NCBI RefSeq assembly: GCF_004634245.1
Contig: NZ_SJTF01000001.1
Span: 310,001 to 374,000 of the forward strand
Source: Flavobacterium foetidum
GTDB taxonomy: Bacteria > Bacteroidota > Bacteroidia > Flavobacteriales > Flavobacteriaceae
Reading direction: 5' to 3'
Length of the DNA: 64,000 bases
The notes beneath the pieces were generated by a model, which made no database searches, was not told the DNA's origin, and saw nothing but the letters and a program-made list of their open reading frames with translations. The first letter of the stretch is position 1; each line of letters begins with the position of its first letter. This document shows positions 54,780 through 63,771 of this stretch, one piece after another. The position numbers were made by a program, and so were the translations under genes.

Positions 54780-56246
54780 ATGAAAAAAATATATATATCA
54801 TTGTTTTTACTTTCTGGACTTTTCTTTGCAGGATGCTCAGATGACTTTTTAGATGTAGATCAAACGGATAAAATTCCAGTTGATATAGATTATCTAAATA
54901 CAGATAGTAAAGCTACAGAATTGGTGACTGCAATTTACAACCAATTTTTGTCTTGGGACATGTCCTCTTTTGGATGGAATGCCGTAACGAGTATAATTTC
55001 TGATGATGCTGATAAAGGTTCTGATCCTGGAGATACTGGAGCTGATAAAGATGTTATAGATGCGCTAACCTATAATGCGTCGACTCCGTCTTTTGAAAGT
55101 GTGTGGAAGGCAAATTATGCAGGAATCAATAGATGTAATCAAGCATTAACTTATTTACCACAATTAGATAAAGTAACTCCAGCTTTGAGAAATAGATTAA
55201 TTGGAGAAGCAAAATTCATGAGAGCTTTTATGTATTTTACTTTAGTAAAAGGTTATGGAGCCGTTCCAATTGTTGATCGTCTAACGAATACACCATTGAC
55301 TGCAGAAGATAAAGAGATGCAGTTGACTCGTAAACCAGTTGCAGATGTTTATGCTTTAATTGTTAAGGATTTAGCAGAAGCATCAGAATTACTCCCAGAG
55401 AAATCTGCTTATTCTGGCAACGATAAACAAAGAGTTTCTAAGGGTTCTGCTTATGCGTTATTAGCAAAAGTAAATTTGTACCAAAAGAACTGGCAAAATG
55501 TGATTGATAATTGTGATAAAGTTACTGGTTATTCTCTAGTTTCAGATTATTCATTGCAATTTAAAAAAGAAGGAGAATTTGGTTCTGAATCAATTTTCGA
55601 AATCAACGGTGTTGGATCACCAACTTCAGATCAAAAACTTGGAATTGGCAATTATACAGTTTCTCAAGCACCAAGAGGTAATGGTGGATGGGGCTGGGGC
55701 TTCAATACTCCATCACAAGGTTTAGCAAATGCTTACGAGCCTGGCGATGTAAGAAGAGCAGCTACAATCATCTTTAGAGGTTCAGTTTTATATGATGGCA
55801 GAGTAGTAGCTTCTACTGTAACAAATCCAATGTATAATTACAAAGCGTATTCATCAGATTTTTATAATCTTGAATTTACAGATACCAATCTTAGATACTT
55901 AAGATATGCAGAAGTATTATTGATGAAAGCGGAAGCTTTAAACGAGTTAGGACAAACTGGAGCAGCTGTTCCTTTGTTAAATCAAGTAAGACATAGGGCA
56001 GGTTTAGGCGATACTCCAGCTGTATCTCAAGGAGATGTAAGAACTGCTATTTGGAAAGAAAGAAGAGTAGAACTTGCTTTTGAACATGATAGATGGTTTG
56101 ATCTAGTTAGAACAGGTCAGGCACAAGCGGCAATGGCAGCAGATGGAAAAACATTTGTGGTCGGTAAACACGAATTATGGCCAATTCCAACTTTCTTTAT
56201 TAGAGAATCGGTTGGCTATTCTAGCCAAAATCCTGGAGGATATTAA
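54780..56246 (+). CDS. susD: SusD/RagB-type glycan-binding lipoprotein
   Basis: A 488-residue lipoprotein (FFAGCSDD, Cys19) that caps SusC. TPR-like helical pattern with an N-terminal FLDVDQTDKIP motif. C-terminal region (RYAEVLLMKAEALNELGQTG, then KERRVELAFEHDRWFDLVRTG) is the family signature. The glycan-binding residues vary in this family and cannot be assigned by eye. Its position directly after susC and the hairpin after its stop are typical of PULs. Confidence 0.97.
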   Translation: MKKIYISLFLLSGLFFAGCSDDFLDVDQTDKIPVDIDYLNTDSKATELVTAIYNQFLSWDMSSFGWNAVTSIISDDADKGSDPGDTGADKDVIDALTYNASTPSFESVWKANYAGINRCNQALTYLPQLDKVTPALRNRLIGEAKFMRAFMYFTLVKGYGAVPIVDRLTNTPLTAEDKEMQLTRKPVADVYALIVKDLAEASELLPEKSAYSGNDKQRVSKGSAYALLAKVNLYQKNWQNVIDNCDKVTGYSLVSDYSLQFKKEGEFGSESIFEINGVGSPTSDQKLGIGNYTVSQAPRGNGGWGWGFNTPSQGLANAYEPGDVRRAATIIFRGSVLYDGRVVASTVTNPMYNYKAYSSDFYNLEFTDTNLRYLRYAEVLLMKAEALNELGQTGAAVPLLNQVRHRAGLGDTPAVSQGDVRTAIWKERRVELAFEHDRWFDLVRTGQAQAAMAADGKTFVVGKHELWPIPTFFIRESVGYSSQNPGGY

Positions 56247-56260
56247 TTTATAAACTTTAA

Positions 56261-56300
56261 AATCACTTCCTTCTAAATCTAGGAAGGAAGTGATTTATTT
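56261..56300 (+). terminator. Hairpin after susD
   Basis: AATCACTTCCTTC (56261-56273) and GAAGGAAGTGATT (56283-56295) followed by TATTT. It probably reduces read-through or protects the susCD mRNA, giving less enzyme than transporter. Confidence 0.75.
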
Positions 56301-56324
56301 ATCAAATCACATTAAAACAAAGAC

Positions 56325-57701
56325 ATGATCAGATTTTCACTTTTACTGCTTTCTTTCGCTTTTTTAAGTTGCGGCTCGAAGGAGACTGACAAGAAAGAGA
56401 AAGAAGAAAACAAAATTTCTGTAGAAAAATTATCCGATGAACAGCTTTTGGATGTTGTTCAAAAACAGACCTTCAAATACTTCTGGGATTATGCAGAACC
56501 AAACTCAGGACTGGCTAGAGAACGCTATCATCCCGACGGGAATTATCCCGAAAATGATGCACATATCGTTACAACGGGAGGTTCAGGTTTCGGATTGATG
56601 GCAATTGTTTCGGGAATGTCCCGAGGATATATTTCTAAAGAAGAAGGAGTGAAGAGACTGGACAAAATCGCCGATTTTCTTGCTAAAGCAGATCGTTTTC
56701 ACGGCGCTTGGTCACACTGGATTGATGGAAATACGGGAAAAGTTAAGCCTTTTGGAACTAAAGATAATGGAGGAGATTTGGTCGAAACATCATTTTTAGT
56801 TTCAGGAATGATTACAGTTCGCGAATATCTGAAAGACGGCAGTGCCACAGAAAAAGCGGTAGCGCAAAAATTTGATGTTTTATGGAAAGGGGTCGACTGG
56901 AAATGGTTTACCAACGGCAAAAATGTATTGTATTGGCATTGGTCGCCAAATTATGCTTGGGAGATGGATTTTCCTCTTGAAGGTTACAATGAATGTCTGA
57001 TTACGTATATAATGGCGGCATCTTCGCCAGAACATTCAATCGATGCGAAAGCATATCACGAAGGATGGGCAAGAGGAGGTGCAATTGTTTCGGCAAACAC
57101 AAAATACAATTTACCACTTATCTTGAAACATAACGGTGCTGCAGAATTTGGCGGGCCTTTATTTTGGGCGCATTATTCTTATGTAGGATTAGACCCGAAT
57201 CAGTTAACAGATAAGTACGCGAATTATTGGAATCTCAACACCAATCATATAAAAATAGATTACCAGTATTGTTTAGAAAATCCGAAGAAATTTAAAGGAT
57301 ATGGAGCTGATTTTTGGGGGCTTACAGCTTCATATTCGAGAAATCCAGATGGTTCCGACGGCTATGATGCGCATATGCCGAGCAACGATAAAGGAGTTAT
57401 TTCACCAACGGCCGGGGTTAGTTCAATTGTTTATACGCCTAAAGAATCAATCGCATTGATAAGAAATTTATATGAAAACCATAAAGAACTAACCTGGGGG
57501 CCTGCGGGTTTCTATGACGCTGTCAGTCTAGAACATAACTGGAGCGCAAAAAAATATCTAGCAATCGATCAAGGACCAGAAGTGGTCATGATCGAAAACT
57601 ATCGTTCAGGTTTGTTATGGAAATTGTTTATGAATGCTCCGGAAGTAAGACAAGGGTTGCAGAAACTTGGTTTTAAATCTGAAAAATATGGAATTCAATA
57701 A
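56325..57701 (+). CDS. GH144-type endo-beta-1,2-glucanase lipoprotein
   Basis: A 458-residue lipoprotein (FLSCGS, Cys16). It matches the glucoamylase-like (PF10091) family, which holds GH144 endo-beta-1,2-glucanases. Family patterns: FKYFWDYAEPNSGLARERY, TTGGSGFGLMA, YWHWSPNYAWEMDFPL and GADFWGLTASYS. The fold is an (alpha/alpha)6 barrel. The active-site acids are not named here, because the inverting mechanism of GH144 is not a simple motif match. Product chains of 1,2-linked glucose fit the GH3 beta-glucosidase downstream. Its stop abuts the esterase start. Confidence 0.83.
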   Translation: MIRFSLLLLSFAFLSCGSKETDKKEKEENKISVEKLSDEQLLDVVQKQTFKYFWDYAEPNSGLARERYHPDGNYPENDAHIVTTGGSGFGLMAIVSGMSRGYISKEEGVKRLDKIADFLAKADRFHGAWSHWIDGNTGKVKPFGTKDNGGDLVETSFLVSGMITVREYLKDGSATEKAVAQKFDVLWKGVDWKWFTNGKNVLYWHWSPNYAWEMDFPLEGYNECLITYIMAASSPEHSIDAKAYHEGWARGGAIVSANTKYNLPLILKHNGAAEFGGPLFWAHYSYVGLDPNQLTDKYANYWNLNTNHIKIDYQYCLENPKKFKGYGADFWGLTASYSRNPDGSDGYDAHMPSNDKGVISPTAGVSSIVYTPKESIALIRNLYENHKELTWGPAGFYDAVSLEHNWSAKKYLAIDQGPEVVMIENYRSGLLWKLFMNAPEVRQGLQKLGFKSEKYGIQ

Positions 57702-58415
57702 ATGAAGTACAAAGTCACGCTTTTAGCTTTCTTATTTTCTTTTTTGGGTTTTGCACAAAGTGAAACTACCGGAAAATTAAAAACGGTTATTGTATCCAAT
57801 TATGAGTTGGGTTACGCCTTGCACAAACCCGCAGATGTAGAGAAAAATAAGCCATTGATTGTTTTTGTTTCGGGAGATGGAGAAAAAGGAACTGCTATTG
57901 AGAAAGTAAAAATTAATGGCCCTTTTAAATATTTAAAAAGTCATCCATTAGATGCTTATATTCTGGCGCCTCAATGCAAAGAAGATGAAAATTGGGATAT
58001 AGAATCGATTTATCAGTTGATTCAGAAAATCCAAAGAGAAAACAACATAGATTCAGAAAGGATATATGTTACGGGATTAAGTTCAGGCGGATGGGCAGCT
58101 TGGAATCTGGCCATTTCTCATCCTGAAATGTTTGCTGCTGTAGTGCCAATTTCAGGTTTTGTTGATTTGATTCAGATGGAAGAGATCTGCAAAATCAAAA
58201 GCATTCCTGTAAGAATTTATCACGGACTATTGGATGATGTGGTAAATGTTGATTATGCGGTAACGGTTTACAAGGAATTAAAAAAATGCAATGCCCAAGA
58301 CGTTCAATTAACCATTTTTGACGATGCGGGACATGACAGCTGGACAAGAGTTTATGACAATCCTGAAATCTATAATTGGATGCTGCAGCAAAAGAAAACA
58401 AACACAAAGAATTAA
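57702..58415 (+). CDS. Secreted serine esterase (PHB-depolymerase/Est-like)
   Basis: A 237-residue alpha/beta hydrolase with a signal peptide (MKYKVTLLAFLFSFLGFAQ). Nucleophile in GLSSGGWAAW (Ser127), acid in GLLDDVV (Asp178/179), His in AGHDSW (His211). This is a complete triad of the esterase/feruloyl-esterase-like type. The start overlaps nothing but directly follows the glucanase stop. In a glycan locus it likely removes ester groups such as acetyl or succinyl from the sugar. Confidence 0.85.
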   Translation: MKYKVTLLAFLFSFLGFAQSETTGKLKTVIVSNYELGYALHKPADVEKNKPLIVFVSGDGEKGTAIEKVKINGPFKYLKSHPLDAYILAPQCKEDENWDIESIYQLIQKIQRENNIDSERIYVTGLSSGGWAAWNLAISHPEMFAAVVPISGFVDLIQMEEICKIKSIPVRIYHGLLDDVVNVDYAVTVYKELKKCNAQDVQLTIFDDAGHDSWTRVYDNPEIYNWMLQQKKTNTKN

Positions 58416-58494
58416 TAAAAAAATGGAATCAGATTTATTAAGACTTAAGCTTAATGACCAAAATTTCATATTCCAAGAAATAAATTAAAAACCT

Positions 58495-60795
58495 ATGAAA
58501 AACAAATTAATCTTACTCTTTTTAGGATGTACTGTTTTGGGATTTTCTCAAAAAAAGAGCACTAAAAATTCAGTAACCATTAAGCCAAAATCAGAATTTG
58601 TAGCTGAACTTTTGTCTAAAATGACTTTGGATGAAAAACTAGGGCAGCTAAACTTACCAACTTCTGGAGATATTACGACAGGACAAGCAAACAGCTCTAA
58701 CATTGCAAAAAATATTGCTGAAGGTAAGGTTGGCGGTTTGTTCAATATTAAATCAGTTCAAAAAATTAAGGAAGTACAGAAGATTGCTGTTGAAAAAAGC
58801 CGTTTAAAGATTCCATTGCTTTTTGGTATGGATGTTATTCACGGTTACGAAACTACATTTCCGATTCCGTTAGGTTTATCTTGTACTTGGGATATGGGCT
58901 TGATCGAACGTAGCGCCCAGATTGCCGCTCAAGAAGCCAGCGCAGACGGAATCAACTGGACATTTTCGCCAATGGTTGATATTTCTCGCGATCCCAGATG
59001 GGGAAGAGTTTCAGAAGGTTCTGGAGAAGATCCGTATTTAGGAAGCCAGATTGCGAAAGCTATGGTAAATGGTTACCAGCAGCGTGATCTTTCAAAAAAT
59101 AATTCAATTTTAGCTTGTGTGAAACACTTTGCATTGTATGGAGCTCCAGAAGCAGGACGTGACTATAATACGGTTGACATGAGCCACATCAGAATGTTTA
59201 ATGAATATTTCCCACCTTACAAAGCAGCTGTTGATGCTGGTGTTGGATCGGTAATGGCATCTTTTAACGAAGTTGATGGAATCCCCGCTACTGGAAACAA
59301 ATGGTTAATGACAGATGTTTTAAGAAAGCAATGGGGTTTTAAAGGTTTTGTGGTAACAGATTATACGGGAATCCCAGAAATGATTCCGCACGGAATGGGA
59401 GATCTTCAAGATGTTTCTGCTTTAGCTTTAAATGCAGGTGTTGAAATGGATATGGTTGGAGAAGGTTTCTTAACGACTTTAAAAAAATCGTTAGACGAGA
59501 AAAAAGTAACTATTCAAACTATTGATAATGCCGTAAGATTGATTTTAGAAGCTAAGTATGATTTGGGTTTATTCCAAGATCCATATAAATACTGCGACGA
59601 AAAAAGAGCAAAAACTGAAATTTTTACTGCTGCAAGCAGAAAAGAAGCGCGCCAGATTGCCGCACAGTCTTTGGTTTTGCTAAAAAATCAAAATCAGTTA
59701 TTGCCACTTAAAAAATCGGGAACTATCGGTTTGATTGGCCCATTGGCAGATGCAAAAGAAAATATGCCAGGAACTTGGTCGGTAGCGACCAAAATGGAAA
59801 ATGCGGTTTCTTTATTGGCGGGAATAAAAGAGGTAGCTGGAAAAAATACTAAAGTATTGTATGCAAAAGGCAGCAACTTAGATTACGATGAGACTTTTGA
59901 AACTAACGCTACAATGTTTGGAAAAACATTACACCGTGATTCACGTTCGAAAGAAGAATTATTGGCCGAAGCTTTAAAAGTAGCAGAACAATCAGATGTA
60001 ATTATTGCGGCTCTTGGAGAATCTGCAGAAATGAGCGGTGAATCAAGCAGCCGTGCTAACCTAGAAATTCCGCAAGCGCAAAAAGATTTACTGAATGCTT
60101 TATTGAAAACAGGAAAACCAGTTGTTGTTGTTTTATTTGACGGCCGACCTTTGGTAATTACCGAGGAAGAAAAAACAGTTCCAGCTATTTTAAATGCTTG
60201 GTTCGCGGGTACAGAAGCAGGTTACGCTATTGCAGATGTTTTATTTGGAGATGTAAATCCTTCAGGAAAATTAACATCAACTTTCCCAAGAAGCGTTGGT
60301 CAATTGCCAATTTACTATGCACATAAAAATACTGGTAGACCGCTTGCTAACACTGAAGGTAAATTCGAAAAATTCAGATCAAATTATATTGACGAAAGAA
60401 ACGAGCCATTATTTCCATTCGGATTTGGTTTAAGCTACACCACTTTTGATTATTCAAACTTGAAAATTTCCTCTGATAAAATGAATTTCAGCGGCAAATT
60501 AAAAGTAACAGTAGAGGTAACAAACACTGGAAATTTTGACGGAAAAGAAACGGTTCAATTATACATTAGAGATTTGGTGGGTTCTGTAACAAGACCAGTT
60601 AGAGAATTGAAAGGTTTCCAAAAGATAGCGCTTAAAAAAGGCGAAAAACAAACCGTAAGTTTTGATATTACTGTTGAAGATTTAAAATTTTATAACTCTG
60701 ATTTACAATTTGTAGCAGAGCCAGGACAGTTTGATGTTTTCGTTGGAGGAAGTTCGACTGCCGACAAGAAAGTTAGTTTTGAGTTAACTAAATAG
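58495..60795 (+). CDS. GH3 beta-glucosidase
   Basis: A 766-residue secreted GH3 enzyme (signal peptide MKNKLILLFLGCTVLGFSQ). The (beta/alpha)8 domain holds GFVVTDYTG with nucleophile Asp289. The alpha/beta sandwich domain (about 395-590) carries GESAEMSGESSSR, where the acid/base Glu is expected. A C-terminal fibronectin-III-like domain (from about 650) follows. GH3 members cut beta-1,2/1,3/1,4/1,6-glucosides; with the GH144 neighbour, sophorose and short beta-1,2-glucans are the likely substrates. A terminator follows it. Confidence 0.95.
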   Translation: MKNKLILLFLGCTVLGFSQKKSTKNSVTIKPKSEFVAELLSKMTLDEKLGQLNLPTSGDITTGQANSSNIAKNIAEGKVGGLFNIKSVQKIKEVQKIAVEKSRLKIPLLFGMDVIHGYETTFPIPLGLSCTWDMGLIERSAQIAAQEASADGINWTFSPMVDISRDPRWGRVSEGSGEDPYLGSQIAKAMVNGYQQRDLSKNNSILACVKHFALYGAPEAGRDYNTVDMSHIRMFNEYFPPYKAAVDAGVGSVMASFNEVDGIPATGNKWLMTDVLRKQWGFKGFVVTDYTGIPEMIPHGMGDLQDVSALALNAGVEMDMVGEGFLTTLKKSLDEKKVTIQTIDNAVRLILEAKYDLGLFQDPYKYCDEKRAKTEIFTAASRKEARQIAAQSLVLLKNQNQLLPLKKSGTIGLIGPLADAKENMPGTWSVATKMENAVSLLAGIKEVAGKNTKVLYAKGSNLDYDETFETNATMFGKTLHRDSRSKEELLAEALKVAEQSDVIIAALGESAEMSGESSSRANLEIPQAQKDLLNALLKTGKPVVVVLFDGRPLVITEEEKTVPAILNAWFAGTEAGYAIADVLFGDVNPSGKLTSTFPRSVGQLPIYYAHKNTGRPLANTEGKFEKFRSNYIDERNEPLFPFGFGLSYTTFDYSNLKISSDKMNFSGKLKVTVEVTNTGNFDGKETVQLYIRDLVGSVTRPVRELKGFQKIALKKGEKQTVSFDITVEDLKFYNSDLQFVAEPGQFDVFVGGSSTADKKVSFELTK

Positions 60796-60811
60796 TTGGT
60801 TTATTTATTGT

Positions 60812-60847
60812 AAAAAGCCCTTCGTATGGTTAACGAGGGGCTTTTTT
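60812..60847 (+). terminator. Terminator after the GH3 gene
   Basis: AAAAAGCCCTTCGT, 7-nt loop, ACGAGGGGCTTTTT (one mismatch), then T-run. Some read-through to the GDPD gene 33 nt later is possible. Confidence 0.85.
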
Positions 60848-60880
60848 TCTGAAATAAAAATCATTTTAAAATGGAAAGAA

Positions 60881-61657
60881 ATGAGAGATTTTAAAAGATT
60901 GTGTTCAATAGCATTACTGATTGTTTTTTCTTTTAGTTACGCACAAAAGAATGCAATAGTTGCACATCGTGGAGCATGGAAAAAGAATAACTTGCCAGAA
61001 AACTCTATCGCTGCATTAAGACACGCAATTGACCTAAAATTGCCAGGGTCAGAATTTGATGTCTGGAGAACAGCAGATGATTCGCTTGTCATCAATCATG
61101 ATGCACACTATAACAAACTACTTATTGAAGAAACCAAATATGCCGATTTAATTCGGTTTAAGCTTTCTAATGGAGAAAAACTTCCAACCTTATGCGAGTA
61201 TATTTCAGAAGGGAAAAAGAATAATAAAAAGACGCTTTTAGTCTGCGAGATCAAGCCTTCAGAAATCAGTAAAGAAAGAGGACAGAAAACAGCTTTAATG
61301 GCAGTTGAGGTTGTTAAAAAATTAAAGGCAGACAAAAATACCTGCTACATAAGTTTTGATTACGAAATCCTCAAAGCAATCAGAAAAGTGGATCCAAAGA
61401 CTTCTTTGCAATATTTGGAAGGAAACAAATCTCCAAAGGAAGTAAAGGCAGATAAAATTAACGGAGTCGATTATCATTATTCTGTTTTCCAAAAACATCC
61501 CGAATGGATCAAAGAAGCTGAGGACAACAAGATTATTCTAAATGCTTGGACTGTTAATGAAGCGACAGATATGGATTGGCTTATCGCTCATAAATTCAAC
61601 TATATCACAACAAACGAACCCGAACTTTTAAGCGAAAGATTAAAGTTTAAAAAATAA
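60881..61657 (+). CDS. Secreted glycerophosphodiester phosphodiesterase
   Basis: A 258-residue secreted GDPD (signal peptide ending FSYAQ). Catalytic set: AHRG (His29, Arg30), PEN (Glu40), EFDVWRT (Glu58, Asp60) and NHD (His73). These bind the metal and catalyse hydrolysis of glycerophosphodiesters to glycerol phosphate and an alcohol. In most bacteria GDPDs work on phospholipid head groups. In this PUL a role in removing phosphoglycerol substituents from a glucan is proposed. It sits 9 nt before the ribosome-binding-like GGAGG/GH43-like gene region. Confidence 0.9.
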   Translation: MRDFKRLCSIALLIVFSFSYAQKNAIVAHRGAWKKNNLPENSIAALRHAIDLKLPGSEFDVWRTADDSLVINHDAHYNKLLIEETKYADLIRFKLSNGEKLPTLCEYISEGKKNNKKTLLVCEIKPSEISKERGQKTALMAVEVVKKLKADKNTCYISFDYEILKAIRKVDPKTSLQYLEGNKSPKEVKADKINGVDYHYSVFQKHPEWIKEAEDNKIILNAWTVNEATDMDWLIAHKFNYITTNEPELLSERLKFKK

Positions 61658-61684
61658 TCTGGAGGCTTGCTAACATCATTCAAA

Positions 61685-63604
61685 ATGAAAAAAAGATATA
61701 AACTTTTTGCAATGTCGCTTTTGCTTGTGATTTTTTGCGATCACAATCTTTTGGCACAAAAATTAGGCAAAACAGAATGGTTTGATCCTAATAAACCAGC
61801 GACTACTTATTGTAACCCAATCAATATTGGCTACAATTATACGACTTACAATCACAACGGAATTCCTTATTCTCGCCGTTCAAGCGCAGATCCGGTAATT
61901 ATTACTTATAAAGGCGAATATTATTTATTTGCGACTAATCAGGCTGGCTTTTTCTGGAGCAAAGACATGTCTGACTGGAATTTTGTTTACGGAAGTTTCC
62001 AAAGAAAGCCAGGCGACGACGATCAATGTGCGCCCGCGGCTTGGGTTGTAAATGATACCCTATTTTACGTAGGTTCAACTTGGAAAAGAGATCATCCGAT
62101 TTGGAAAACAGCCGATCCAAAATCAGGAAGATGGACACGTCATGTAGATAAGGCAATGCTGCCAACTTGGGATCCAGCCATTTTTCAGGACGATGACAAA
62201 AAAGTCTATATGTATTACGGTTCGAGCGGAAAACTTCCTCTTGTAGGTGTCGAGGTTGATTATAACACTTGGCTTCCAAAAGGAAATCAGGCCGATTATG
62301 CAACATTATACAAAGCGACAGAAGTAGAGGATATTCAGAAACCTTACGGGCAGATTAAGGAAGTTGCCATTCTTGATCCGTCAGCACATGGTTGGGAACG
62401 TTTTGGGCCAAACAATGATATGGAACCTGCACCTTGGGGAAATTTTATTGAAGGCGCTTGGATGACCAAACACAACGGAAAATATTATATGCAGTACGGC
62501 GCGCCAGCAACCGAGTTTAAAGGTTATGCAAATGGAGTGCATGTTGGCGATAATCCGCTGGGGCCATTTGTGTATCAAAAACATAATCCGATGTCGTATA
62601 AACCGGGCGGATTTGTGATTGGAGCGGGACACGGAAATACTTTTGCTGATAACTACGGAAATTATTGGAATACCGGAACTTGTAAAATTTCTATTAAAGA
62701 CCGTTTTGAGCGTCGTATTGATATGTTTCCAGCTGGATTTGATAAAGATGATGTAATGTATTCTATTACTTCTTATGGTGATTTCCCAATCGTATTGCCA
62801 ACTGCCCAACGAGATCAGACCAAAGGAGCTTCGTCAGGTTGGATGCTGCTTTCATATAAAAAGCCTGTAACAGTTTCTTCTTCTGAGGAATGCATGGAAG
62901 TAGAAACACACAGAATGGATAATGGAGGCAAAAAAGTATTTGAAAAATTCTGTTACGGCCCTGAGAATTTAACCGATGAAAATATTCAAACCTATTGGTC
63001 TGCTAAAACAAGTAATCCAGGCGAATGGCTTCAAATGGATTTAGGAAGACCAATGGAAATAAAGGCACTGCAGATCAATTACGCAGATCATAAAGCGACG
63101 CAGTTCAATAAAGCAATGGATATTTATTACCAATACAAAATATTCATGTCTGATGATGCTGTAAACTGGACTTTGGTTATAGATAAATCTAAAAATGATA
63201 AAGATGCGCCGCACGATTATGTAGAATTGACAAAGCCTTTTAAAGCACGTTATATCAAAATGGAAAACATTCATAATGCTTCTGGTTTATTTGCCATTTC
63301 AGATTTCAGAGTTTTCGGAAATGGATTAGCAGAAAAACCGAAATCGGTTCTCGGATTCAAAGTCAATAGAAACAAAACGGACTCAAGAAATGCAATGATT
63401 TCGTGGAAAAAACAAAATGATGCCGTTGGTTACCATATTTATTACGGAATAGCACCAGATAAATTGTATAACAGTATTATGGTTTATGGAGACAATACTT
63501 ATGACTTTAGAGGTTTAGACAAAGGAACCCGATATTATTTTACGATCGAAGCATTTAATGAAAACGGAATCAGTCCTAAAAATAAGATTTTAGAAATAAA
63601 ATAA
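61685..63604 (+). CDS. GH43-like enzyme with discoidin and Fn3 domains
   Basis: A 639-residue secreted protein (signal peptide MKKRYKLFAMSLLLVIFCDHNLLAQ). The N-terminal five-bladed propeller (about 35-385) has the GH43/GH62-like acids in RSSADPVIIT (Asp), TWDPAIF (Asp) and FIEGAWM (Glu). A discoidin/F5/8C-type domain (about 430-545; IQTYWSAKTSNPGEWLQMDLG) and an Fn3 domain (about 550-639) follow. GH43s usually cut arabinosides or xylosides; here the substrate may be a side group of the PUL glycan. Start 61685 is chosen over the TTG at 61667 because it gives a proper signal peptide. Confidence 0.85.
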   Translation: MKKRYKLFAMSLLLVIFCDHNLLAQKLGKTEWFDPNKPATTYCNPINIGYNYTTYNHNGIPYSRRSSADPVIITYKGEYYLFATNQAGFFWSKDMSDWNFVYGSFQRKPGDDDQCAPAAWVVNDTLFYVGSTWKRDHPIWKTADPKSGRWTRHVDKAMLPTWDPAIFQDDDKKVYMYYGSSGKLPLVGVEVDYNTWLPKGNQADYATLYKATEVEDIQKPYGQIKEVAILDPSAHGWERFGPNNDMEPAPWGNFIEGAWMTKHNGKYYMQYGAPATEFKGYANGVHVGDNPLGPFVYQKHNPMSYKPGGFVIGAGHGNTFADNYGNYWNTGTCKISIKDRFERRIDMFPAGFDKDDVMYSITSYGDFPIVLPTAQRDQTKGASSGWMLLSYKKPVTVSSSEECMEVETHRMDNGGKKVFEKFCYGPENLTDENIQTYWSAKTSNPGEWLQMDLGRPMEIKALQINYADHKATQFNKAMDIYYQYKIFMSDDAVNWTLVIDKSKNDKDAPHDYVELTKPFKARYIKMENIHNASGLFAISDFRVFGNGLAEKPKSVLGFKVNRNKTDSRNAMISWKKQNDAVGYHIYYGIAPDKLYNSIMVYGDNTYDFRGLDKGTRYYFTIEAFNENGISPKNKILEIK

Positions 63605-63624
63605 TTTTTAGTTGTTGAATTTTT

Positions 63625-63671
63625 AAAAGCCTTAATCACAAATTGCAGAATTTGTAATTAAGGCTTTTTTT
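63625..63671 (+). terminator. Terminator ending the PUL
   Basis: Arms AAAAGCCTTAATCACAAATT and AATTTGTAATTAAGGCTTTT with loop GCAG and one mismatch, then a T-run. Confidence 0.93.
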
Positions 63672-63771
63672 ATGAAAAGGCTATCGAAAAACTCTGACAG
63701 TTCTGTAGATTTTTTGTTTCTTTGTCAATTAAGCCCAAAAAAAGGACATAACCCAAAATGTTATATAAACT

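Noticed and set aside
61661..61669. GGAGG as a Shine-Dalgarno site for a TTG start at 61667
   Set aside because: It is only 1 nt from the TTG, and the ATG at 61685 gives a normal signal peptide.
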